In this document: piece by piece, positions 36,349-45,531 of the stretch | Numbering within the stretch: the stretch's first letter is position 1 | Layout of the letters: the number at the start of each line of letters is the position of its first letter | Assembly: GCA_027066365.1 (NCBI GenBank) | Contig: JAMONV010000004.1 | Location: 1-64,000, forward strand | Direction of reading: 5' to 3' | Length of the DNA: 64,000 bases | Origin: Flavobacteriales bacterium | Lineage (GTDB): Bacteria; Bacteroidota; Bacteroidia; Flavobacteriales; Flavobacteriaceae | Notes under the pieces: model-generated | What the model was told of the DNA's origin: nothing | Databases searched by the model: none | The model's input: only the letters and a program-made list of their open reading frames with translations | Position numbers and translations under genes: made by a program

Positions 36349-37252
36349 GACAGGACACACATATCACAAACCCGTTTTGGCGCGGGAAGCCGTGGATGCC
36401 TTGATAAACGACCCGGCCGGTGTTTATGCGGATGTTACTTTCGGCGGGGGCGGACATAGCCGGTTGATTCTGGAACGCCTCAATGAAAACGGTCGCCTTT
36501 TTGCCTTTGACAAAGATGCGGATGCCTTGAAAAACCGTTTGAATGATAAACGGTTCATATTAATCCGTTCCGATTTCCGGTTCTTAAAAAACCAATTGCG
36601 ATTTTATGGAATTAAAGAATTAGACGGAGTTTTGGCCGATTTAGGTATTTCGTCACATCAAATTGATGAGGCGCAGAGGGGTTTCAGTTATCGAACCGAT
36701 GCCCCCTTGGACATGCGTATGAACCGCGAAGCGGAAATTTCCGCCTATGAAGTTCTGAATAATTATTCCGCGGAAAAATTGACGGAAATCCTAAGACTTT
36801 ACGGCGAATTGAAAAACCCCAAACGCATTGCCGGGGCCATTGTCAATTACCGTAAAAACAAACCGATAAAAACCACGGGGCAATTGATTGAAGCCGTTCG
36901 AAAGTTTACCCCAAAACATCAACCTGCCAAGTTTCTTTCAAAACTGTTTCAAGCCTTTCGCATCGAAGTCAACGGCGAATTGGAAGCACTCAAAGAACTC
37001 TTACAACAAAGCGCCGGATTGATCAAACCCGGCGGAAAGCTTGTGATCATCACTTATCATTCCCTTGAAGACCGCTTGGTGAAGCACTTTATCCGAAGCG
37101 GCAATTTCGAAGATAATCCCGTGAAGGATTTTTATGGAAATATTACTAAACCATTCGATAAGGTGGGAAAAGTCATCATCCCCGGCGAAGCGGAAATCGA
37201 AGAAAATCCGCGTGCGAGAAGTGCCAAAATGAGAATTGCCGTTAAACGTTAA
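36341..37252 (+). CDS. rsmH: 16S rRNA (cytosine-1402-N4)-methyltransferase RsmH
   Basis: The 303-aa SAM-dependent methyltransferase modifies C1402 of 16S rRNA. Motifs are YHKPVLAREAVDAL at the N-terminus, the SAM site DVTFGGGGHS, DGVLADLGISSHQID near residue 95, GFSYRTDAPLDMRM, and LVIITYHSLEDRLVKHF near 235. ATG 36341 overlaps the end of mraZ; the upstream in-frame ATG 36323 lies deeper in mraZ and adds no family sequence. Confidence 0.95.
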   Translation: MTRTGHTYHKPVLAREAVDALINDPAGVYADVTFGGGGHSRLILERLNENGRLFAFDKDADALKNRLNDKRFILIRSDFRFLKNQLRFYGIKELDGVLADLGISSHQIDEAQRGFSYRTDAPLDMRMNREAEISAYEVLNNYSAEKLTEILRLYGELKNPKRIAGAIVNYRKNKPIKTTGQLIEAVRKFTPKHQPAKFLSKLFQAFRIEVNGELEALKELLQQSAGLIKPGGKLVIITYHSLEDRLVKHFIRSGNFEDNPVKDFYGNITKPFDKVGKVIIPGEAEIEENPRARSAKMRIAVKR

Positions 37253-37265
37253 AATCCTTTTTCCG

Positions 37266-37589
37266 ATGAATTACACACAATTCATATATAAACTTATCCG
37301 ATTCGATTTCCTCACCAGCGGCAACGTGCTGAAAAAATGGTTTATGATCTTGGGAATTCTCATTTACACTTTGGCCAGCACATGGTTAAGCCATCTTTCG
37401 GAGGAAAAAGCCAAGCGAATATACCGGTTGAATTTGGAAAACCGCCGTTTACGCTCCGAATATGTTATGCTGAAAGCCCGCTGGATGAAAAAAAGACAAC
37501 GCACCGCCGTTTATGATGCCGTCAAAAATCGAGGCTTCGTGATTCCCAAACGACAACCCGTTAAAATCATTGCCGGACATGAAAAGTAA
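37266..37589 (+). CDS. ftsL: FtsL-like cell division protein
   Basis: The 107-aa bitopic membrane protein has a short cytoplasmic part, a single transmembrane helix (about residues 25-43, WFMILGILIYTLASTW) and a basic coiled-coil-like segment (EEKAKRIYRLNLENRRLR). This is the layout of Bacteroidota FtsL. Sequence is poorly conserved in the family, so the call rests on topology and position between rsmH and ftsI. It overlaps ftsI by 11 nt. Confidence 0.8.
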   Translation: MNYTQFIYKLIRFDFLTSGNVLKKWFMILGILIYTLASTWLSHLSEEKAKRIYRLNLENRRLRSEYVMLKARWMKKRQRTAVYDAVKNRGFVIPKRQPVKIIAGHEK

Positions 37590-39339
37590 AATCAATATTC
37601 ATTTCAGGATTTATTTGTTGATTTTATTTCCGGCCTTGTTGGGAGCGGGTTTGATTTTCTTTCAATTATTCAAACTCGTCACCGTTCAATCCGCCTATTA
37701 TCGTCAATTCGCACATCAATACAGCATCAAACGATTCAAAGTGAATCCCGAACGTGGTAAAATCTTCAGTGCCGACGGAAAGTTATTGGCTATTAATGTT
37801 CCCAAATACAATGTTTGGTTTGACCCCATGGTTGTAAAATCGGATAAAGATTATTATGCACATGTTCCCCCACTGGCACGCGGGCTGGCAAAATATGTAG
37901 GAAAAACACCGGCTTACTGGGAGAAAAAACTGAAAGAACGCCGAAAACAACGAAGACGGTATTTGTTCATCGGCGAAAATATTGATTTTCAAACCTTCAA
38001 TCAAATCAAAAAATTACCTTTATTCAAACGCGGACGATTCAAAGGCGGTTTTGTTTACGAGTCCATTCATGCGCGGGAATATCCTTTTGGCGACATACTT
38101 AGAAGAACCATCGGGCGTTCCGATGAAAAAATCAAATACGGTATTGAAGGTGCTTACGACAAAATTTTGAGCGGAAAACCGGGTTGGCAACTCAAACACA
38201 AAATCAATTCCAAATACTGGAAACCCGTTAACGATTTTAACGAAGTTGACCCCGTTGACGGAAAAGATCTCGTGCTTTCCGTCGACATGCAATTTCAGGA
38301 TATCGCCTATCAAACACTCTTGAAACAACTCCAAAAATACAACGCCGATCATGGTTGCGTAGTGATTATGGAAGCACAAACGGGTTTTATTAAAGCCATT
38401 GTAAACCTGGGACAAAAAACCGACGGAGCATATCATGAAATACGCAATTATGCAGTGGGAGAAAATTATGAACCCGGATCGGTATTCAAACCTTTTACTT
38501 TCCTCGCTTTGCTAGAAGACAATAAAGTTGATACCAACACCGTCTTTACTATTGAAAATAACGTATATCAATATTACGATTTAAAAATTCGGGATGCGCA
38601 TCATTATGAGACACCCTTAAAAATGACCGTTAGTGAAGCTTTGGCTAAAAGTTCCAATATCGTTACGGTTATGATGACCGATAAATTCTACCGCCAAAAC
38701 CCCGTAGCCTTTGTCAATCGTATCAGCGACGGATTCGGGCTGGGGAGAAAATTGGGTGTCGATATCAAAGGTGAAGCGCAACCTGTTATTCCTCACCCCG
38801 ACGATAAAGAAAACTGGAAGGTCTATAAACTCGGTATGATGGCCTACGGTTATACCGTAAAATTGACACCCCTACAAATTTTGGCCTATTATAATGCTTT
38901 TGCCAATGGCGGTATTGTTTTGAAACCGCAATTCGTTGAAAAAATCCTCCATAACGGTAAAGAAACGCGGATCAAACCCGTAGTGATCAACCGTCAACTT
39001 GCCGGTAAAGAAAATCTTAACAAATTAGCTTTTATGCTCAGGAAAGTAGTCACTGAAGGCACGGCTACCAATCTCAATTCGCCTTATGTTGCTATTGCCG
39101 GCAAAACCGGAACCACACAAACGGAATATTGGACCGGAAACACCCAATATATCGCGTCATTCGCCGGATGGTTTCCCTACGAAAAACCACAATATTCCAT
39201 GATAGTGGTCATTCATAAGCCCGATAAAAACATCGGATACTACGGAAATGCCGTTGCCGGCACCGTATTTCGCGAAATCGCCGAACAAATCCAAGGATTA
39301 ACCCCCGACACCATATATGTAGCTTTAAAAAACAACTGA
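37579..39339 (+). CDS. ftsI: Division transpeptidase FtsI (PBP3)
   Basis: The 586-aa class B penicillin-binding protein cross-links septal peptidoglycan. It has an N-terminal transmembrane helix (residues 10-30) and a pedestal domain starting RFKVNPERGKIFSADGKLLA. The transpeptidase domain carries the active-site motif SVFK (GSVFKPFTFLAL, near residue 303), the SSN motif (AKSSNIVTVMM) and KTG (IAGKTGTTQ, near 512). It ends at about residue 586 with no clear PASTA domain, while many Bacteroidota FtsI proteins are longer. It is followed by murE after 5 bp. Confidence 0.95.
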   Translation: MKSKINIHFRIYLLILFPALLGAGLIFFQLFKLVTVQSAYYRQFAHQYSIKRFKVNPERGKIFSADGKLLAINVPKYNVWFDPMVVKSDKDYYAHVPPLARGLAKYVGKTPAYWEKKLKERRKQRRRYLFIGENIDFQTFNQIKKLPLFKRGRFKGGFVYESIHAREYPFGDILRRTIGRSDEKIKYGIEGAYDKILSGKPGWQLKHKINSKYWKPVNDFNEVDPVDGKDLVLSVDMQFQDIAYQTLLKQLQKYNADHGCVVIMEAQTGFIKAIVNLGQKTDGAYHEIRNYAVGENYEPGSVFKPFTFLALLEDNKVDTNTVFTIENNVYQYYDLKIRDAHHYETPLKMTVSEALAKSSNIVTVMMTDKFYRQNPVAFVNRISDGFGLGRKLGVDIKGEAQPVIPHPDDKENWKVYKLGMMAYGYTVKLTPLQILAYYNAFANGGIVLKPQFVEKILHNGKETRIKPVVINRQLAGKENLNKLAFMLRKVVTEGTATNLNSPYVAIAGKTGTTQTEYWTGNTQYIASFAGWFPYEKPQYSMIVVIHKPDKNIGYYGNAVAGTVFREIAEQIQGLTPDTIYVALKNN

Positions 39340-39344
39340 AACAC

Positions 39345-40799
39345 ATGTCAAAACTGCAACGATATATCATTGACGCATGGGAACCTTTGGAAATCAAAGG
39401 AAATTTACCGGTTGATATTATGCATGTTACGGATAATTCACGCGAAGTTCAGCCCGGCTCGTTATTCGTTGCCGTTAAAGGATTGACAATCGACGGGCAC
39501 CGTTACATCCCTCAAGCCGTGGAAAACGGCGCAACAGTGATTATTACCGAAGAAAAAACCGAACTTCCGGAAAATATCGTTCAAATTGTCGTTCCATCCA
39601 CCCGGAAATTATTACCGCGCTTGGCACAATGGTTCTATGGCAATCCCTCGAAAGAACTCAAGCTGATTGGTGTCACGGGAACTAATGGCAAAACTTCGGT
39701 TGTAACCATGTTGCATCGTTTGTTTTCCGCTACGGGACGTAAAGCGGGAAAAATTTCCACCATTGATATCCAAACCCCCGAAAAAAAATTTCCGGCAAAA
39801 CAAACCACGCCCGGATTGCTTCAACTTTTTGCACTGCTACGACAAATGAAAAACGAAGGAGCCGAATTTGTTTTCATGGAAGTAAGCTCACACGGCATCG
39901 ATCAAAACCGTATTGCTGGATTGGATTTCGCAGGAGCGGTATTTACCAACCTCACCCGCGATCACTTGGATTATCACGGGGATTTCACCCGTTATCGCGA
40001 TACCAAGAAAAAATTCTTCGACCGGCTTTCACCGAATGCATTCGCGTTGGTCAATAAAGACGATAAAAACGGGCTCTTCATGCTTCAAAACACCCGTGCC
40101 AAGCGCTATACCTACGGCATTATGAATCCCGCCGATTTCAAAACCGAAATTTTGGAAATGGATTTCGCAGGAATGAAACTCCATATTAACGGAAAAGAAT
40201 TATGGACACCCCTCACGGGGAAATTCAACGCCTACAACTTGACCGCCGTATACGGAACCGCTATCTTGGCCGGACTTGACGAAGAAGAAACAGCCCTTCA
40301 TTTAAGCCGGGAAACCGGAGCACCCGGCCGTTTTGAAAGATTCGTTTCATCCGAAGGAATCGTGGCGATAGTGGATTATGCTCACACCCCCGACGCTTTG
40401 GAAAACGTGTTGAAAACCGTTAATGAAATAAGAAAATCAGGGCGGCAAATTATCACCGTCTTCGGTGCGGGTGGCAATCGTGATAAAGGCAAACGACCGC
40501 TCATGGGAAAGATAGCCGTAAAATACAGCGACCGCATTATCGTTACATCCGACAATCCGCGCACCGAAGATCCCCGCCAAATCATCGAGGATATTCTCGG
40601 CGGACTGGATTCAACGGAAAAATTACGAACACTCATCATCCCCGACCGCAGCGAAGCCATCAAAGCCGCTATTGCTATGGCCGGACCGGGCGATGTCGTA
40701 TTGGTGGCCGGAAAAGGTCATGAAAATTACCAAATCATCGGAACGAAAAAAAAACATTTCGACGATAAGGAAGAAATTCTCAAAATCTTCAACCACTAA
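39345..40799 (+). CDS. murE: UDP-MurNAc-tripeptide synthetase MurE
   Basis: The 484-aa Mur ligase adds the third residue to UDP-MurNAc-L-Ala-D-Glu. The ATP loop is GVTGTNGKTS near residue 107; MEVSSHGIDQNRI and NLTRDHLDYHGDF lie in the central domain. The C-terminal motif DNPRTEDP is the form associated with meso-diaminopimelate rather than lysine, so the peptidoglycan is probably DAP-type. It is flanked by ftsI and mraY. Unlike the murD-position gene in this cluster, MurE is complete. Confidence 0.95.
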   Translation: MSKLQRYIIDAWEPLEIKGNLPVDIMHVTDNSREVQPGSLFVAVKGLTIDGHRYIPQAVENGATVIITEEKTELPENIVQIVVPSTRKLLPRLAQWFYGNPSKELKLIGVTGTNGKTSVVTMLHRLFSATGRKAGKISTIDIQTPEKKFPAKQTTPGLLQLFALLRQMKNEGAEFVFMEVSSHGIDQNRIAGLDFAGAVFTNLTRDHLDYHGDFTRYRDTKKKFFDRLSPNAFALVNKDDKNGLFMLQNTRAKRYTYGIMNPADFKTEILEMDFAGMKLHINGKELWTPLTGKFNAYNLTAVYGTAILAGLDEEETALHLSRETGAPGRFERFVSSEGIVAIVDYAHTPDALENVLKTVNEIRKSGRQIITVFGAGGNRDKGKRPLMGKIAVKYSDRIIVTSDNPRTEDPRQIIEDILGGLDSTEKLRTLIIPDRSEAIKAAIAMAGPGDVVLVAGKGHENYQIIGTKKKHFDDKEEILKIFNH

Positions 40800-40810
40800 A
40801 TTAAAAAAAT

Positions 40811-42031
40811 ATGCTCTACCATTTCTTCGAATACATCAATGCCCACTACGACATTCCCGGATCGGGATTGTTTCGCTATATCAGTTTCCGCGCCGCCGTG
40901 TCATTTGCAACGGCTTTGCTTATCAGTTGGCTTTTCGGGAAAAAATTAATTCGTATTCTTCGCCGTAAACAAATCGGGGAAACGGTGCGCGATCTCGGAT
41001 TGGCAGGTCAAAAACAAAAAGAAGGCACCCCCACCATGGGCGGCTTATTAATCATCATTGCCACACTCATTCCGGTTTTATTATTTAACGATTTGACCAA
41101 TATTTATATTCAATTGCTCGTTATTACATTATTGTGGATAGGTGCGGTGGGACTATTGGACGACTACATCAAAGTTATCAAGAAAAATAAAGAAGGTTTA
41201 GCCGGAAAATACAAACTTCTGGCCCAAGGACTATTGGGCGTAGTCATAGGCATTGCGGTATTTTTTCATCCCGACATTGTCATTCGCACCAAAATTTATC
41301 CTAACACAGCCGAAATTACCGAACACAAAACCGGTTTTCATCCCCCCGAAAAAAGTCTTAAAACCACTTTACCTTTCTTAAAACATAACGAAGTAAATTA
41401 TGCATGGCTATTGCCTCAATCGCTCAGGCAAAATAAACTGTTGCTGTCGTTCATTTTCGTATTTATTGTAACCTTTATCATAGCCGCAGTATCCAACGGC
41501 GTAAATCTTACGGACGGATTGGACGGACTGGCGGCAGGGACTTCGGCAATAAGTGTGGGGGCTTTGGCCGTACTTGCTTGGATTTCGGGCAATATGATTT
41601 TCAGTAATTACCTGAATATCATGTATATCCCCGGTGTGGGAGAAATATCCGTTTTTTTGAGTGCTTTCATGGGTTCGCTCGTAGGGTTTTTATGGTATAA
41701 CACTTATCCCGCTTATGTCTTTATGGGCGATACCGGAAGTTTGACTATTGGAGCGGTGATTGCTGTCATTGCCGTTTTTATCAGAAAAGAACTGTTACTT
41801 CCCGTTTTAGGAGGTATTTATTTGGCCGAAACTTTATCGGTCATTATCCAAACGCGTTATTTCAAATACACCAAACGCAAATACGGGGAAGGTCGACGAA
41901 TTTTCAAAATGGCCCCCTTGCATCATCACTTTCAGAAATCGGGATTACACGAAAATAAAATCGTTGTTCGGTTTTGGATTGTCGCCATCTTGCTGGCCGT
42001 CATCAGCATTGTATCCTTAAAAGCGAAATAA
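40811..42031 (+). CDS. mraY: Phospho-MurNAc-pentapeptide transferase MraY
   Basis: The 406-aa polytopic membrane enzyme makes lipid I from UDP-MurNAc-pentapeptide and undecaprenyl phosphate. Motifs are GTPTMGGLLII near residue 75, the catalytic LLDDYIKV, NLTDGLDGLA near 234, MGDTGSLTIGA near 305 and MAPLHHHFQ near 370. A soluble insertion of about 60 residues (after FFHPDIVIRTK) separates two helices, as in other Bacteroidota MraY proteins. It ends 1 bp before the MurD-like gene. Confidence 0.95.
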   Translation: MLYHFFEYINAHYDIPGSGLFRYISFRAAVSFATALLISWLFGKKLIRILRRKQIGETVRDLGLAGQKQKEGTPTMGGLLIIIATLIPVLLFNDLTNIYIQLLVITLLWIGAVGLLDDYIKVIKKNKEGLAGKYKLLAQGLLGVVIGIAVFFHPDIVIRTKIYPNTAEITEHKTGFHPPEKSLKTTLPFLKHNEVNYAWLLPQSLRQNKLLLSFIFVFIVTFIIAAVSNGVNLTDGLDGLAAGTSAISVGALAVLAWISGNMIFSNYLNIMYIPGVGEISVFLSAFMGSLVGFLWYNTYPAYVFMGDTGSLTIGAVIAVIAVFIRKELLLPVLGGIYLAETLSVIIQTRYFKYTKRKYGEGRRIFKMAPLHHHFQKSGLHENKIVVRFWIVAILLAVISIVSLKAK

Positions 42032-42032
42032 C

Positions 42033-42569
42033 ATGAGAATGATACCGGAAAATCACAAGTACTACAGACGCAAGCAAAAGGCAAGTATCTCATTGGCACA
42101 CAATCTTTTGCATCGTATCAAAACGAATAAGCCGCCTGCCTTCACCCAAGCCGAGAGCCGTCTGAAAACCGTACTGTTGCACCGGGGAATACGTTTCATT
42201 GACGACTGCGGATCGGCCAATGTGGACGCCGCCTATTTTACCCTGACGCGCACCATGAGAGATACCGTTTGGATTTTGTGGAACGACCATCCCGAAATCG
42301 CATTGGAGCATTTCGCTATGGATACCTTACCGCATTTGAAAGCCGTCATTGTGGCGGGACGTGCATTGGTCAAAACCGAAGTCTTGCTGGGAGAAAAAAC
42401 GAAAGTTCTGGCGGCAAAATCCATGCGACAGGCTGTCAAGATTGCCTTGTCCGTATTGGATAGTGAAGGTGATGTAATTTTGTCGCCTGCTACGAAAAAT
42501 ATTTGGCTCTACGAAGACCAAAACGCTTTGTCGGTTGCTTTTAAAAACATGGCATACAGACTGTTGTAA
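42033..42569 (+). CDS. Stand-alone, degenerate MurD C-terminal domain
   Basis: The 178-aa protein aligns only with domain 3 of MurD. It lacks the UDP-MurNAc-binding and ATPase domains of the about 450-aa enzyme, including any GKT loop. The usual DSKATN motif is DCGSAN (residues 58-63), the GGKDKG loop is replaced by WNDHPE (residues 83-88), and LSPACAS is LSPATKN (150-156). Lys, Thr and aromatic residues of the D-Glu site are therefore lost. It sits exactly in the murD slot between mraY and ftsW, 1-2 bp from each, with an intact frame. It cannot act as a ligase alone. It may be a retained partner or scaffold, or a remnant; an intact MurD must be encoded elsewhere if the pathway is complete. 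Confidence 0.8.
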   Translation: MRMIPENHKYYRRKQKASISLAHNLLHRIKTNKPPAFTQAESRLKTVLLHRGIRFIDDCGSANVDAAYFTLTRTMRDTVWILWNDHPEIALEHFAMDTLPHLKAVIVAGRALVKTEVLLGEKTKVLAAKSMRQAVKIALSVLDSEGDVILSPATKNIWLYEDQNALSVAFKNMAYRLL

Positions 42570-42571
42570 AA

Positions 42572-43702
42572 ATGAAAATAAAAGAAAGCTTGAATATCGA
42601 TTTATCCCTCAACGGCGATCGTGTTTTGCTCGTTATTGCCGGATTATTGATTGTTATTTCCTTTGCGGCGGCATTCAGCACAAGCAGTAACATGGTCAAC
42701 CTTTATCACCGTCATGATAATTTCTTTTATTTATTCAAACACACCGTATTGATCATCCTGGGATTGATGATTTTTATTGTAACCGTCAACATCGATACCG
42801 GGCGCTATAAAATTTGGGCAAAACCTTTGTTACTTATTACCATCGGATTATTGATTTATACCTTCTTTTTCGGTGTTGATCCTAACGGAACCGGTGCAAG
42901 ACGCTGGATTAAGATACCCTTTGCCACCATTCAACCCTCTTTGATTGCATTACCCGTATTTATGCTTTACACTAGCGTTTTTCTGGATAAGATTAGAAGC
43001 CGGGATCACGATTTTCAATATGATTTCAAACAATTCTGGATATACTTTTTCGTAGTTCTCATGTTTATTGTTCCGCATAATATTTCTACGGGAAGTATTC
43101 TGGGACTGATGACGATCATTATCCTGACCATCGGCGGTTATCCGTTCAAAAGATTGTTGCTTATCGGTGCACTAATCTTAGGGCTGGGCGGGATTTATTT
43201 TTTGGCGGCTAAAGCTTTTCCCGTCACGATTCCCAACCGGTTCGAAACCTTGATCAATCGAATCGAACGTTTTTCAAAAGGCGAAGAGGTTTTGCAAACC
43301 AAATACGCTAAAGCGGCCATTGCCACAGGGGGTATTATTCGATTTGCTCCGGGGAAAAGCGTTCAAAAAAACCTTTTGTCTCAATCTTCATCCGATTTTG
43401 TTTATGCCATTTTAGCGGAAGAATACGGTGTTGCCGGAGCGGTTTTCATTTTGATTTTATACCTGGTGCTACTGGTGACCGTTATAGCCATTGCCATCAA
43501 ACAGAAAGAATTTTTTCCGAAAGTGCTTACCATTGCCTTGGGTACGCCCATGATTTTGCAAGCATATTTGAACATGTCCGTCGGGACGGGACTAATTCCC
43601 GTGACGGGGCAACCTTTGCCGCTTATTAGCACCGGCGGAACCACTATTTTTATGACCGGTTGGATTCTCGGAGTTATTTTTAAAATCAGTATGAAAAAGT
43701 AA
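42572..43702 (+). CDS. ftsW: Lipid II polymerase / division protein FtsW
   Basis: The 376-aa SEDS-family membrane protein has about ten transmembrane helices and polymerises lipid II at the septum together with FtsI. Recognisable parts are GTGARRWIKIPFATIQPS near residue 106, a large periplasmic loop with the ILAEEYGVAGAVF motif near 283, and the C-terminal GLIPVTGQPLPLISTGG near 342. It follows the murD-position gene by 2 bp and precedes murG by 5 bp. Confidence 0.93.
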   Translation: MKIKESLNIDLSLNGDRVLLVIAGLLIVISFAAAFSTSSNMVNLYHRHDNFFYLFKHTVLIILGLMIFIVTVNIDTGRYKIWAKPLLLITIGLLIYTFFFGVDPNGTGARRWIKIPFATIQPSLIALPVFMLYTSVFLDKIRSRDHDFQYDFKQFWIYFFVVLMFIVPHNISTGSILGLMTIIILTIGGYPFKRLLLIGALILGLGGIYFLAAKAFPVTIPNRFETLINRIERFSKGEEVLQTKYAKAAIATGGIIRFAPGKSVQKNLLSQSSSDFVYAILAEEYGVAGAVFILILYLVLLVTVIAIAIKQKEFFPKVLTIALGTPMILQAYLNMSVGTGLIPVTGQPLPLISTGGTTIFMTGWILGVIFKISMKK

Positions 43703-43707
43703 CGGAC

Positions 43708-44808
43708 ATGAGCGAAAAGAAAATGACATATAAATTTATTCTTAGCGGTGGCGGCACCGGAGGACATATTTATCCCGCACTCAGTATTGCCAAAGCACTG
43801 CAAGAACAACTTCCGGGCAGTGAAATACTGTTTGTAGGCGCACAAGGGCGTATGGAAATGCAAAAAGTTCCGCAAGCAGGTTTCAAAATCGAAGGATTGC
43901 CCATAACGGGCCTGCAACGGAAATTCACAATGAAAAATCTGGTTTTACCGCTTAAAATAATAAAAAGTTTATCCAAAGCACTACAAATCATTTCGAATTT
44001 TAAACCGGATGCGGTGATCGGAACCGGTGGTTATGCTTCGGCGCCGGTGGTTTGGGCCGCTCAATTCAAAGGAATCCCTACATTTATCCAAGAACAAAAT
44101 TCTTATCCCGGCATCACGAATCGTTTTTTGGGCAAAAAAGCCCAACGTATTTTTACGGCTTATCCCGAAGCCGCCCGGTATTTTCCGGAAAAACGTATCA
44201 TGCTAACGGGAAATCCCGTGCGTCGGGAAATCATACGGCGCCCCGACACGGAAGCGGCTAAAAAATCTTTCGGGTTACCGGAGCGTTTACCCGTAGTTTT
44301 AATCCTGGGCGGAAGTTTGGGCGCAGCCGCCATCAATCGCGCAACGGCACAATGGATCGAAACGGAGCAACGAAACGATTTCGCCGTTCTGTGGCAAACG
44401 GGAAAACGGTATTACGAACAATATAAAAATCATGAGAACGCCCACATCAAACCCGTTGCTTTCATCGACGAGATGAGTGCGGCTTATGCCGCAGCGAATA
44501 TCATCGTTTCGAGAGCAGGTGCGGGAACCGTTTCGGAATTGGCAATTGTAGGCAAACCCGTTATTCTTATTCCTTCGCCCAACGTGGCTGAAGACCACCA
44601 AACCCGAAATGCCTTATCGTTAAGCCAACGAAATGCCGCCGTTTTGCTACCGGAAAATCAAGTGGAAAAATTGGGAAAAATCATTCGAACCTTACTCGAA
44701 AATCCCGAAAAGGCGCAAAAACTCGCCGAAAACCTGAAAGCAATTGCTCGTCCTGATGCTACGGAACGTATAGCCGAAACCATCATCAAAACCGTTCAAA
44801 AACAATGA
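43708..44808 (+). CDS. murG: UDP-GlcNAc transferase MurG
   Basis: The 366-aa GT28 glycosyltransferase converts lipid I to lipid II on the inner face of the membrane. The N-terminal glycine-rich loop is SGGGTGGHIYPAL; GTGGYASAPVV and QEQNSYPGITN lie in the acceptor domain; ILGGSLGA and RAGAGTVSELA form the UDP-GlcNAc site. In other Bacteroidota murC usually follows, but here the stop overlaps the ftsQ start by 4 nt. Confidence 0.95.
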   Translation: MSEKKMTYKFILSGGGTGGHIYPALSIAKALQEQLPGSEILFVGAQGRMEMQKVPQAGFKIEGLPITGLQRKFTMKNLVLPLKIIKSLSKALQIISNFKPDAVIGTGGYASAPVVWAAQFKGIPTFIQEQNSYPGITNRFLGKKAQRIFTAYPEAARYFPEKRIMLTGNPVRREIIRRPDTEAAKKSFGLPERLPVVLILGGSLGAAAINRATAQWIETEQRNDFAVLWQTGKRYYEQYKNHENAHIKPVAFIDEMSAAYAAANIIVSRAGAGTVSELAIVGKPVILIPSPNVAEDHQTRNALSLSQRNAAVLLPENQVEKLGKIIRTLLENPEKAQKLAENLKAIARPDATERIAETIIKTVQKQ

Positions 44809-45527
44809 AACCTTACGTGCGACATATAACATTATGGTTCGTTTGGGCTTTATTAGCCGCATCCATGTTCATTTGGGCACGAATTGCTGTGAATCGGTTC
44901 GAGCGTTTTGCCAATCGAACCTTTGAAATTCGGATTCAACCTTCGAAACCGAAATTTATCGTCGAGAAAGAAATCCTTGATATATTAAAAAATCATATGC
45001 CGGATAAGGGCGAAAATCCCCGGACGAAAATCAAGGAAGCCGAAGCGGCATTGGAAGCCAATCCGTTTGTGGAAAATGCCGAAGTTTATTTCGGCCCCGA
45101 CGGAATTTTACATGCCCGGATCGAACAAATCATTCCTATTGCCAAACTGGTTTACCGGGACGGATACGGTTATCTGGACCGGCACGGAAAACGCATCCCC
45201 GCATCGAAACATGCCGAAGTCAATTTACCGCAAATCGAACTAAGTCGCCACCAAAACCCTTCAACTTATTTCGTTTTGGCAAAAGCCGTTTACGAAGACG
45301 AAACTTTACGCAACAAAGTAAGAAAAATCAAACCGTCGCTCGACGGTATTCACCTAAAACTCTACGGATTTTATCCCGACATTTTGTTGGGAGACACCTC
45401 TAATGTCAAGGCGGGCTTGTATAAACTCAAGCTCATACAAGCCGCTTTGAAGCGAAACGGAAAAGCACATTTTTATAAACAAATCGATTTACATTACAAA
45501 GGTCAAGCCATTTGCAAAAAAAACTAA
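44805..45527 (+). CDS. ftsQ: Cell division protein FtsQ
   Basis: The 240-aa bitopic membrane protein has a transmembrane helix at residues 9-26, then a POTRA-like domain (KFIVEKEILDILKN ... ALEANPFVENAEVYFGPDGILHARIEQ) and a beta domain (IAKLVYRDGYGYLDRHGKRIP). This is the FtsQ/DivIB layout; it links FtsL/FtsB to the septal synthase. The ATG overlaps the murG stop, so murG and ftsQ are directly adjacent with no murC between them. Confidence 0.88.
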   Translation: MKPYVRHITLWFVWALLAASMFIWARIAVNRFERFANRTFEIRIQPSKPKFIVEKEILDILKNHMPDKGENPRTKIKEAEAALEANPFVENAEVYFGPDGILHARIEQIIPIAKLVYRDGYGYLDRHGKRIPASKHAEVNLPQIELSRHQNPSTYFVLAKAVYEDETLRNKVRKIKPSLDGIHLKLYGFYPDILLGDTSNVKAGLYKLKLIQAALKRNGKAHFYKQIDLHYKGQAICKKN

Positions 45528-45531
45528 GGTC

